DNA of 64,000 nucleotides. It comes from an uncultured Clostridia bacterium (GTDB lineage: Bacteria; Bacillota; Clostridia; Oscillospirales; Ruminococcaceae). Shown piece after piece: positions 55,495 through 63,188 of this stretch (position 1 is the first letter of the stretch; each line of letters opens with the position of its first letter). Below the pieces are notes generated by a model. That model had not been told where the DNA came from and ran no database searches. It saw only the letters and a program-made list of their open reading frames with translations. The DNA is taken from NCBI GenBank assembly GCA_947584375.1, contig CANPWL010000002.1:83675-147674 (forward strand), given 5' to 3'. The position numbers and the translations under genes are program-made.

Positions 55495-56421
55495 ATGTTT
55501 AATCCAGCAGACGAAATTTCTTCAATTAATTTTGGTTCAATTATTGGAGGAGCGCTTAACGCAGTTGTAAATGCACAGCGTGAATCTGCCGATACTACTG
55601 TTAATTTTGTTAGAAGAGTTGGCTTTAAACCGGGTAATATTAATGCACAGACCGGACAGGAAGTAGGTGTAGGCGATCCTATTTGTGTTTCTTTCACCTA
55701 TGATAAGGAGGTATCTCCGTCACAGACTCAGACTTCAAGAAAAATATCCGTAGAAATTGTTAAAGGAGGAACCGGATACGATCCCAAAAAAGAAGTTATT
55801 TTTTCAATCGATGGCAATGCAATTAATGATGTAAAGTATGAAATAAAAGACGGCGGTCTTAAGAGTGTTACTATGGATACTGTTCCGTCAGAAGACTACA
55901 TTAAAGACGGTGCAAAGATTATTGCTTTTCAGGAGGGCGGCAAAGACGGCAATAAAACTGCTGAATTAAAGCTTTCTGTAAAGGAAATTGAAACAGCTGT
56001 TCCGGCAGAATATCAGAAGATGCAGATTGAAGTTCCTATTCTTACTATGATGCCTATTCCATTTATTAAAATTGAGAATGCAGATCTTGAATTTAACGTA
56101 AAAATTAATTCAGTTTCTAATTCAAGCAGCTACGATAAATCGGGCAGCGATGTAAAAAGCAGCAGCAGCTTTGGTTATAAAGGATGGGGCTTTAACGCAA
56201 GCACAAGTCTTAATGCTTCGTTCTCAAATCAAAAGTCTACATCATCAAGTGAAGAAGTAAAGAAGGATTATTCGCTTAATATAAAAATTCATGCTGTTCA
56301 GGATGATATGCCATCAGGTATGTCAAGAATTCTTGATATTCTTGAAGAATCCATTATTACAAAGACAATTCCAAGCAACAGTGATGAAACAACGGTTGAT
56401 AATTCAGCAGTTGAAAAATAA
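55495..56421 (+). CDS. DUF2589 protein with internal insertion
   Basis: A 308-residue protein. The first 72 residues (SIIGGALNAVVNAQRESA, then VNFVRRVGF and VSFTYDKEV) and residues 178-288 (VPILTMMPIPFIKIENADLEF, then YSLNIKIHAVQDDMPSGMSR) match DUF2589. Between them lies an insertion of about 100 residues, apparently beta-rich. Usual members are near 190-220 residues. The segment 210-255 is Ser-rich and low in complexity. Function unknown. ATG follows AAGGAGG. It is the first gene of the operon behind the putative invertible promoter. Confidence 0.8.
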   Translation: MFNPADEISSINFGSIIGGALNAVVNAQRESADTTVNFVRRVGFKPGNINAQTGQEVGVGDPICVSFTYDKEVSPSQTQTSRKISVEIVKGGTGYDPKKEVIFSIDGNAINDVKYEIKDGGLKSVTMDTVPSEDYIKDGAKIIAFQEGGKDGNKTAELKLSVKEIETAVPAEYQKMQIEVPILTMMPIPFIKIENADLEFNVKINSVSNSSSYDKSGSDVKSSSSFGYKGWGFNASTSLNASFSNQKSTSSSEEVKKDYSLNIKIHAVQDDMPSGMSRILDILEESIITKTIPSNSDETTVDNSAVEK

Positions 56422-56605
56422 TGTGGATTGTTTAAACGATTTATGACTTAATGAATAACTGCATTTAAAGCAGTTTTATGTTCTTATATTGACATAATTC
56501 AGCAAGTATTTAAGATTAGTGTGAAGAATTTCTTAACACAAACTTATGAGCCTCAGCCGAAAAATACGGCAATTCCGTTACCGGAACCGGCTCTTAATTC
56601 CAGAG

Positions 56606-56630
56606 AAAGGAGTCCTTTGCACTGCAAAGG
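56606..56630 (+). promoter_or_regulatory. SD-hairpin leader of the second DUF2589 gene
   Basis: AAAGGAGT (56606-56613) is followed by the hairpin CCTTTGC-ACT-GCAAAGG (56614-56630); the inner 15 bases equal those before dgkA. The ATG at 56643 lies 12 nt after the stem. The 5' arm CCTTT could pair instead with the upstream AAAGG. Confidence 0.75.
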
Positions 56631-56642
56631 TTAATGATTATT

Positions 56643-57494
56643 ATGGTTAAATTGAGTGAATTTATCGGCGGACTGGTATCTGATATTTCAGACGCCCGTA
56701 AAATCTCAGATTCAAATTCAGTAGCATTGAGTCAAAGTTATCATGCAGATCCGTTTCTGAAAGGAATGCCTGTTCCGCACTATACTATTGAAGAAGCGGA
56801 AATAAAGGTACCGGTTTCGGTTACGGGAGTTGTTTCAGGTAATAAAGAAAAAATATTAATGCAGTCGCTAATTCTAAGTGCAATAAAGCTTAAGCTTCCC
56901 CAGATTCTAAATAATCAGTTTATAAACTATTATTTAAAAAAACAAAAGGAAGAAAGGCGCAAAGAAGAAGAAATGCAGCAGGCGGAAGTGACGGTCGCTG
57001 AAAAATCCGAAGCAGATTCTGACTTACAAACTCTTGAAGAACATCCAGTTACAATAAGCGATGCTTTACGAAAAAAATTTGCTAAATCGTCAAATCATAT
57101 ATCGGAAAGTATTGCCGAACCTATGAGTGCTTTCCTTGAAGCTGCAAATTTTGAAATTATAAAGCTTTTAGATATTAGGGATAAATTTGTATCATTACTA
57201 AAAAATGAAATCAGAGAAGAGTTTTCGCCTTACACCCCTGAAAGTCAACCTGTAACCGAAGAAAGCTTGGATGAGTTTGTAGAAGAAGCAGGTACGCATA
57301 TGTTCTTTGAATTCAAAAACTTTTCCGAAAATGATAAAGGCATATTTGTAGAACCTGATACCGGAAAGATGAACGAATATGCCGACAGTAACAATCTTCT
57401 TCATATTACGATCAAGATAAGAGAACAAGATCTTGATCTAGTTGTCGAGGATTCAAACGGAAACAGCACTCAGAGATTTTTATCTTTAAATTAA
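56643..57494 (+). CDS. DUF2589-related protein
   Basis: A 283-residue protein. Residues 3-60 (LSEFIGGLVSDISDARKISD, then LKGMPVPHYTIEEAEIKVPV) resemble the second type of DUF2589 protein. A charged coiled region (KKQKEERRKEEEMQQAE, about residues 100-118) follows, and the C-terminal half has no recognised domain. An ATG at 56634 is in frame, but 56643 fits the leader spacing seen elsewhere. The 220-bp gap upstream holds an AACTGC/GCAGTT hairpin near 56457-56475 that may attenuate reading. Confidence 0.75.
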   Translation: MVKLSEFIGGLVSDISDARKISDSNSVALSQSYHADPFLKGMPVPHYTIEEAEIKVPVSVTGVVSGNKEKILMQSLILSAIKLKLPQILNNQFINYYLKKQKEERRKEEEMQQAEVTVAEKSEADSDLQTLEEHPVTISDALRKKFAKSSNHISESIAEPMSAFLEAANFEIIKLLDIRDKFVSLLKNEIREEFSPYTPESQPVTEESLDEFVEEAGTHMFFEFKNFSENDKGIFVEPDTGKMNEYADSNNLLHITIKIREQDLDLVVEDSNGNSTQRFLSLN

Positions 57495-57517
57495 TAATTA
57501 ATGAAAGGAAAGCTATT

Positions 57518-58090
57518 ATGATACTTATTCCCATTATTGAGAGCATGGACAGTATATTAAACGAAATGCCTGAGCTGGTTAATAAGCTGGAGAAAAATTC
57601 AAGTGATCTTCAGAATGAAAGTATAAACTTTATTCGTAAACTTGAAATATACTCTGAAAAATATCGTCTTCCGATTACCGGTCAGCTCTCAGTAATACGG
57701 GGAAAGATATTATGCAGTGATGCTGAATTTATTAATGCAGCAAAAATTACTCTAAAAGAAAAAAAGATTCAGAAGAAGAGGTACATTCTTAATCAACTTG
57801 AATCAGCTTATAATTGCGTAAATCAATACTTATCAGATAACCGAAAAATTTTCACAGAATGTGAAAGAACAGTTTGTCAGATAATTGTAAGACTAAAAGC
57901 AAAAGATTTGCTTAGAAATTGTAATTTAAATAAACTTTCAGGCGAAACTCTGATAAAACTGGCTTCAAAAGACGGCGAACTGTCGTCTGCTCTTGTACAG
58001 ATCACAGGTCTTATAGGTGTTACAAATACAAAAATACTATTTGAAAAAACAATGTCTATTGCAGGCATTTATACTAAGGAGGAATTTTAA
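57518..58090 (+). CDS. Hypothetical helical protein in the DUF2589 operon
   Basis: A 190-residue protein of unknown family. It is predicted mostly helical by heptad-like patterns (ELVNKLEKNSSDLQNESINF near residue 20, KKIQKKRYILNQLESAYNCV near residue 82), with no signal peptide or membrane segment. Two cysteines lie in CERTVC near residue 115. ATG follows GAAAGGA, 23 bp after the second DUF2589 gene. It is likely a structural or partner protein in the operon. Confidence 0.7.
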   Translation: MILIPIIESMDSILNEMPELVNKLEKNSSDLQNESINFIRKLEIYSEKYRLPITGQLSVIRGKILCSDAEFINAAKITLKEKKIQKKRYILNQLESAYNCVNQYLSDNRKIFTECERTVCQIIVRLKAKDLLRNCNLNKLSGETLIKLASKDGELSSALVQITGLIGVTNTKILFEKTMSIAGIYTKEEF

Positions 58091-59215
58091 ATGAAAATTA
58101 AATTTATACCGTTTATTAATGATGCTGACGGACAAACATGGATGAATAATGTAAAAAAAGAATTTATAGATGATAATGCTGATATTACAAATGAAATAAA
58201 CCAGATAAGAAATCAAAAACCTTGCATATTGAGATTTTATGATTCAAAGTATATGAATTCCCTGCCTCAAGATAAACCGAAAATTTTGAGAGAAAAAGAA
58301 AAGGTTTGTACTGATGAAGTAGTGAATTATTACAAAAATCTTCGTAAGCTAAAAGAAAAACGCCAAAAATTGTGGATAGAATTTCTTTTGGATAAAGTAG
58401 TTGATATCTACGACAAAAAAATTAAAAGCTTGTCTGCACCTGACAAAAATGCCAATGAAACTACTATTGTTGCAGCTCTTCCCGAGTTCTTTTGGCATGA
58501 TATAAATGATAATTACAAGCATACAAACCCTTATGATATTTTTAATTATCAAAAACCTCTTTATGAAAATAATATTTTATCAACTTTATGTACTAATAAC
58601 AGTATATCCAAATTAACTGATAAATATAAAAATCTAATTTTCTTTGCAGGAACTGCAAAATGGAAAAATATTGTAAATGATGACAGGAGTCAAGAAATCA
58701 CAAATAATACGCTGTTTATCTACTGTTCAGGCAAATTACCCGTAATATGGGGAAAACATAATTTTTCAAGTATTGATGGCTTTAATCATTACGTATATAA
58801 TCCGGTTACCGGATCATATGATGATATAAAAATTAAAAATCCAAACGGCGGAAGTAAAACATTAACCCCTCCGGTTATTAATTTTAACGGAATAAACTTC
58901 ATATATGACATTTGCTTGGATTTCATTTCAAATGTTGACGGAAGTGCCGGCGGACCTTTATCAAAACAACTTTGTACTGGTAATTTAAAAAATCCAGTTA
59001 ACGTTTTAATAGCCGGAGGTATGCCCATTTTTGAATCTACAAATGTGAAAAATCAGATATCAAATATGAATTCAAACATTATTTTAAGATGTGATGCAAA
59101 TCCTGATTACAGAAATACTTATGTTGAAATATATGACCGTGTTAGTAATTTTAATCCACGTTATATCAAAAAAGGCAATGAATTTATCGGTTATATGAGT
59201 ATTGACATTCATTAA
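58091..59215 (+). CDS. Divergent nitrilase-fold hydrolase-like protein
   Basis: A 374-residue protein of no recognised family. The order Glu-Lys-Cys matches the nitrilase triad: E132 in AALPEFFW, K222 in IWGKHNF, and C275 in FIYDICLDF, each in the hydrophobic-strand context expected of that fold. Spacings (90 and 53 residues) are wider than usual, so there are insertions, and the first 120 residues look like an added helical domain. If correct, it would hydrolyse an amide or nitrile-like C-N bond, perhaps in a cell-wall or peptide substrate. ATG follows AAGGAGG and begins right after the preceding stop. Confidence 0.6.
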   Translation: MKIKFIPFINDADGQTWMNNVKKEFIDDNADITNEINQIRNQKPCILRFYDSKYMNSLPQDKPKILREKEKVCTDEVVNYYKNLRKLKEKRQKLWIEFLLDKVVDIYDKKIKSLSAPDKNANETTIVAALPEFFWHDINDNYKHTNPYDIFNYQKPLYENNILSTLCTNNSISKLTDKYKNLIFFAGTAKWKNIVNDDRSQEITNNTLFIYCSGKLPVIWGKHNFSSIDGFNHYVYNPVTGSYDDIKIKNPNGGSKTLTPPVINFNGINFIYDICLDFISNVDGSAGGPLSKQLCTGNLKNPVNVLIAGGMPIFESTNVKNQISNMNSNIILRCDANPDYRNTYVEIYDRVSNFNPRYIKKGNEFIGYMSIDIH

Positions 59216-59227
59216 GGATGTGATAAT

Positions 59228-59824
59228 ATGATTTATAAAAATTATTTAGGCAAGCGTTTAGGTAATTTCAATTCAAGTTATTATAATGATGGTATCAGGG
59301 GTCAATGTGTTTGGTATGTAAGAGGAAGAGCAAAAGAAAAGATTGGCGTAGACACTAAAATTAGAGGAGACGCTAATACATGGTACTCACAGGCATTATA
59401 TAAGGGAAAAAGTCCTCAAGACGACAGTATAGCTTGTTTTTCCAACGGTCCATATGGTCATGTAATATATGTCGAAAGCGTTCAAGGTAAAACTGTTTAC
59501 TACACTGAAGCTAACGTAGGAGGAATTGACGGTGTTTTAAAATCAACGACTGTCACTTCTTTTACAGGCAGAAGCGGCTATCAGGGATGTATATATCTAA
59601 ATAAATACAAGAAACCTGATGCAAAATCAAAATACGGTACTGCAACTACAACGGCTCCTCTAAATTACAGAAAAACTCCTAACGGAGAAAAAGCAGGAAC
59701 ACTCAGCAAAGGTACGGTTGTTACCTTTGCAGATTCATCTGAAGTTACTGCCGGCGGTATAATCTGGAGAAAAATATATATCAATGATAAAGCTTTTTAT
59801 GTTGCAAAAAAATATCTTGCTTAA
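59228..59824 (+). CDS. CHAP-domain peptidoglycan hydrolase with SH3 domain
   Basis: A 198-residue protein. The N-terminal CHAP domain has the catalytic Cys C27 (GQCVWYVRGRA), His H78 (GHVIYVE) and E94/N96 (YTEAN). A linker then leads to an SH3b cell-wall-binding domain (about residues 140-198, LNYRKTPNGEKAGTLSKG). No signal peptide is visible, as in phage or bacteriocin-type lysins that need another export route. It is the most readily understood member of the operon and points to a cell-wall target. Confidence 0.88.
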   Translation: MIYKNYLGKRLGNFNSSYYNDGIRGQCVWYVRGRAKEKIGVDTKIRGDANTWYSQALYKGKSPQDDSIACFSNGPYGHVIYVESVQGKTVYYTEANVGGIDGVLKSTTVTSFTGRSGYQGCIYLNKYKKPDAKSKYGTATTTAPLNYRKTPNGEKAGTLSKGTVVTFADSSEVTAGGIIWRKIYINDKAFYVAKKYLA

Positions 59825-59838
59825 AAGAGGCGATATTA

Positions 59839-60249
59839 ATTTCTTTAATCACAATTTATAATTCACATAGAAAAAACAGAAAAATAAAGATATATGCTTC
59901 ACCCAGAACGGTACGTAACTTTGATTGGCAGTCTGTAAAAACAGCCACTTTTGAAAATTTTGATTTCCTTACGGTCAAAGAAAATCTTCTAAAAGCGGGA
60001 AAACACATCGGATCAAAACCTGATTATTTTTATCTTGAAAACTATAACCGAATAAGTTTTGATGAAAACAGTAAAGCATTCAAAACAGATAACATTCACA
60101 TTGCACTTTATGTAAAAAATAAAATTACCAATGAACCATCACTTTTGGTCATTAGTTACCAGTCATACGACCTACTAAAAAAATTACATATTTTTTTAAC
60201 AAAGCTAAAAAAAGAGGCAACAAAAATATTAAGATTTAACATTAATTAA
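59839..60249 (+). CDS. Hypothetical protein with non-canonical start
   Basis: An open frame of 136 residues that continues the operon 14 bp after the CHAP gene and has no ATG, GTG or TTG near its 5' end. AAGAGG at 59825-59830 points to an ATT at 59839 (or ATA at 59833). Codon use is like its neighbours, and the frame is uninterrupted to TAA at 60247. The sequence includes YNSHRKNRKIKIYASPR near the N-terminus, VRNFDWQSVK, and HIFLTKLKKEATKILRF at the end. No family is recognised. It could instead be a start-damaged gene. Confidence 0.6.
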   Translation: MSLITIYNSHRKNRKIKIYASPRTVRNFDWQSVKTATFENFDFLTVKENLLKAGKHIGSKPDYFYLENYNRISFDENSKAFKTDNIHIALYVKNKITNEPSLLVISYQSYDLLKKLHIFLTKLKKEATKILRFNIN

Positions 60250-60367
60250 TCAATATTTTAAAATGCTTCTAAAAGCTCAAAAGCGCTCGGAATTAAAGAG
60301 TACGCTCATATAGAAGGTTTATTCAAATTATTATAAGCAAGACCCTTACAGCAGGCTATGAATCAGA

Positions 60368-60408
60368 ACAGGCAGAGCTTCTATTTCGAAGTTCTGCCTG
60401 TCTTTCAT
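60368..60408 (+). terminator. Terminator of the DUF2589 operon
   Basis: A 14-bp stem with one mismatch (ACAGGCAGAGCTTC / GAAGTTCTGCCTGT, loop of 6) followed by CTTTCATT. It lies between this operon and the convergent CBASS operon. Confidence 0.8.
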
Positions 60409-61265
60409 TATGATGTTTCTTCATATGACGAAGAGTATTTCTTTGCTTTTATTTTATGTATAATATTAATTTCAAGAACTGGGATTTCGCGTCTTTCATC
60501 AATTAATTCCTGCAACTCCTTTATAACTTCTATTGTTAGTTCTCTTTCAGCGTGGCTCTGAATAGCTTCTATCTTAATTGAAATTTCGTGATAATGATAG
60601 TGTTCTAGAATTCTTTCAGCAATTTTCACTATTATTCCGATTGCACAAACAACAATACTAAGTACATCGGATTTAAATAGAACAAACATGGCAATAAAAA
60701 AAGAAATCAGTATAATTCCAATTATAGATAAAATAATCATGCGATTTTTCACCATCTTCTTATTCCACCATATATTTTGTTTTTGACATTCAAATTGAGA
60801 CTGAAGATCATTTACGTTATTTTTAAATTCATACCAATTTCTAACACCTGGTGGTTTGTCTTGAACAGTATTATGAATGCTAATATCTGCTTCTTTTTTG
60901 TGCTTATGATAAGTGTTTAAAGCTATTTCTTTTAATTTCTGTTTATGAATATCTGTATAATTGTCTTCACATATCATTAATACATAAGAATCGAAATAAT
61001 TACGTAAAGCTGCAGCGTTCTTCAACATATGATTAAAAGCACAAACGGTGATTAATGCTAATACTTCTAATAATGCCGGAATCCCCATGCTGATGAGTTT
61101 TGAAGCCGAATCAGGAACAAATATCATCACAGCAGATGCTATACATAATACCCAATTCAAATAATTTATTTTTTCAGCAGAATTAAAATATCTTCTTGAT
61201 GCATACTGAATCTTCAAGAAGAAATCTTCATTTTGACGATTATTAATGATTTGACTGTTTATCAT
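60408..61265 (-). CDS. S-4TM (SMODS-associated 4-TM) CBASS effector
   Basis: A 285-residue membrane protein with four hydrophobic segments in two pairs: about residues 35-55 and 61-82 (INYLNWVLCIASAVMIFV, then IPALLEVLALITVCAF), and about residues 178-200 and 204-225 (IILSIIGIILISFFIAMFVLF, then LSIVVCAIGIIVKI). A charged cytosolic linker of about 95 residues separates the pairs. This is the S-4TM pattern found with CD-NTases; it is thought to disrupt the membrane when bound by the cyclic oligonucleotide signal. ATG at 61265 lies 4 bp after the E2-like stop. Confidence 0.8.
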   Translation of the reverse strand: MINSQIINNRQNEDFFLKIQYASRRYFNSAEKINYLNWVLCIASAVMIFVPDSASKLISMGIPALLEVLALITVCAFNHMLKNAAALRNYFDSYVLMICEDNYTDIHKQKLKEIALNTYHKHKKEADISIHNTVQDKPPGVRNWYEFKNNVNDLQSQFECQKQNIWWNKKMVKNRMIILSIIGIILISFFIAMFVLFKSDVLSIVVCAIGIIVKIAERILEHYHYHEISIKIEAIQSHAERELTIEVIKELQELIDERREIPVLEINIIHKIKAKKYSSSYEETS

Positions 61266-61269
61266 ATTT

Positions 61270-61926
61270 TCATATCGCCTCGCATAACCTCGAATAATCT
61301 CTTTTTGCAATAGAAAACAAATAATCATCGCTAATAAATGGATATATTAATCTCCCATGGCACTTTCTTGTAATCATACCTGATTCACAAGGACAAGGTA
61401 AATGTCCTCTGTATTTTCTTTGCGAAATTGCTCGCAGTAGTTTATAAACTTTAGCACAATCGCTTTCTTTAAAAATTTGTTGATATGTCTCTATTATACC
61501 AACAAGATTATGTCCTCGATCACCATATGGAAACTCACCAAATCGTGAGTAATACTCATAAGAAAAGTAGTACGGTTCCACTATGTTCTTCATCCATTGC
61601 AATAGACTATACCCATTATAGAAGCAGAAAGCGATAAACGCTTCTGTTTCTAAACAGAGCTTACCATCTGGATATCGATGAATATATATTTTATCAATAT
61701 GGTTTCCAATATCCCAAACATCTGGCAATTCATCATTATTTAGCGGAATAAGAATTTTGATATCATATTTCTTATCTATGGTGAAACCATTGTAGGAACG
61801 ATTAATTGATACTCTTCCAAAGAGAATAATTGATGCATTATTCTCAGTATCCTCTTCCTTTAAGTCGCTATAAGACATAAGAAGCTCATCAATCTGCGGT
61901 CTAATATGATTATAGTCTATTCTCAT
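61270..61926 (-). CDS. E2-like conjugating protein of CBASS, with zinc knuckle
   Basis: A 218-residue protein. The segment IHRYPDGKLCLE (H83 to C91) matches the ubiquitin-conjugating E2 active site (H..N..G.ICL pattern), with C91 as the likely catalytic residue. The C-terminal CPCESGMITRKCHG (C178, C180, C189, H190) has the SEC-C zinc-knuckle spacing. E2-only type II-short CBASS uses such a protein to process the CD-NTase. No E1 or JAB gene is present here. ATG at 61926 overlaps the CD-NTase stop in ATGA. Confidence 0.75.
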   Translation of the reverse strand: MRIDYNHIRPQIDELLMSYSDLKEEDTENNASIILFGRVSINRSYNGFTIDKKYDIKILIPLNNDELPDVWDIGNHIDKIYIHRYPDGKLCLETEAFIAFCFYNGYSLLQWMKNIVEPYYFSYEYYSRFGEFPYGDRGHNLVGIIETYQQIFKESDCAKVYKLLRAISQRKYRGHLPCPCESGMITRKCHGRLIYPFISDDYLFSIAKRDYSRLCEAI

Positions 61927-63134
61927 GAGCAATAATAAGGCTTTGAGGCAGTTGAAGCATTAATCGGTGTCGCAACACGAGTTTTTCTGTATTTTTTGAT
62001 AATCGGATTGTTAGGATCATAATCAGAAAAACTATTCTCCATAAAAACACCAAATTGATTATCATCTTTTTGCGTCATCACTTCAAATAGATCTTTTTTT
62101 ATAACCGTAACCCATTTAAAGAAGCTCTTAGGTATTCTGTCATCCTCACTCCATTTATTGGCAAGATTATCCTCTGGATCAGCAGGGTTAGGAACATTCC
62201 ATTTCCCGTTTTTATACAATAGAACCGGAGAATTATCATATTGAAAAGAATATTGTTCAAATGTCATTTCAGTTTGGTGAATACACATCTCAAGTCTATT
62301 CAATACATATTCCAGCAATTCAAATACAGAACAATCCTTTTTTTCGTAGTTAGATGCGATTCGAGCAGCCATTGTTGTTATCAACGCCGAAATCGGCTTA
62401 ATTTCATCACCATTAGCAAATTTAGAATAATATGTATCACGCTGATACTTTAAAATCTGAATTACTCTCTGTAAAGCAGAGTGTCTACCCTCCTTTGGCA
62501 AATCTTCAACGGAGGCGTGTTCAAATATTCCACGTTTTTCGCATTTCTGCGCATACATCAAAAATGGCGCATTGATTTCATCAAACCACATTTTAAAGCC
62601 TTTAGGATTGTTTGATATCCAACAATAGCTTTTTTTAGAATTCTGTCGTGGAATAGCGATGCTTGTATCAACAATTTGCGGGTTTAATCCTTTTGTAATG
62701 AGAGTCGCTTTCTTAAAATCGGAATCGCTTACTGCCGGAACTAAATCAATCGAAAAGCTAACACCATTGACATCAGCATATTCAATTGTAAAACATTCCT
62801 CCCACCTCACCAACTTTCCACCATATGTATCGTTGTCTTTCAACGTATTTTCAATTAAGTTTCTCAAGTCACTTGGAGTATACTCTAATTTTGTGCCTGA
62901 AACCTGACAAATACAATCAAGATCATAGCTTGGACTATCAGCCTTCTTTATAGGACGAGTAACCGTTCCTAACGCAAACGAACCTTGTGGATATATGGTT
63001 GCTTCAATACCATGTTCACCCAGGAATGTAGCAAGGGCTTCATATTTACTTTGAGCATTTTTAAATAATGTTGGCGGTATATCCAGTTTTTCGATAACTG
63101 ACAGGAAATCCTTCTGACGTTCAGAAATGTTCAT
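61923..63134 (-). CDS. CD-NTase (cGAS/DncV-like nucleotidyltransferase)
   Basis: A 403-residue SMODS-type enzyme that makes a cyclic di- or trinucleotide alarm signal on phage infection. The pol-beta core has G51-S52 (QGSFALGTVTRP), the metal-binding D71 and D73 (SYDLDCICQ), and the third acidic residue D130 (SIDLVPAV). The C-terminal OAS1_C-like helical domain completes it. The protein ends ASTASKPYYCS, without the Gly or Ala often seen in E2-linked CD-NTases. ATG at 63134 lies 7 nt after GGAGGA. First gene of a three-gene CBASS operon. Confidence 0.88.
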   Translation of the reverse strand: MNISERQKDFLSVIEKLDIPPTLFKNAQSKYEALATFLGEHGIEATIYPQGSFALGTVTRPIKKADSPSYDLDCICQVSGTKLEYTPSDLRNLIENTLKDNDTYGGKLVRWEECFTIEYADVNGVSFSIDLVPAVSDSDFKKATLITKGLNPQIVDTSIAIPRQNSKKSYCWISNNPKGFKMWFDEINAPFLMYAQKCEKRGIFEHASVEDLPKEGRHSALQRVIQILKYQRDTYYSKFANGDEIKPISALITTMAARIASNYEKKDCSVFELLEYVLNRLEMCIHQTEMTFEQYSFQYDNSPVLLYKNGKWNVPNPADPEDNLANKWSEDDRIPKSFFKWVTVIKKDLFEVMTQKDDNQFGVFMENSFSDYDPNNPIIKKYRKTRVATPINASTASKPYYCS

Positions 63135-63157
63135 AATAGAATCCTCCATATACATTT

Positions 63158-63184
63158 TTAGCACTCTTTAGCTACGAGTGCTAA
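63158..63184 (-). promoter_or_regulatory. Perfect CIRCE operator (HrcA-binding site) before CBASS
   Basis: TTAGCACTC, a 9-nt spacer, then GAGTGCTAA: all 18 arm bases equal the CIRCE consensus. HrcA binds it to repress groESL and dnaK operons. It lies from about the transcription start to +25, between the promoter and the GGAGGA of the CD-NTase, which is the standard CIRCE position. Confidence 0.92.
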
Positions 63185-63188
63185 TAGT

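Noticed and set aside
54461..60249. Prophage or tailocin remnant
   Set aside because: There is a recombinase and a lysin-like CHAP protein, but no capsid, portal, tail, holin or terminase gene, and no flanking att-type direct repeats were found.
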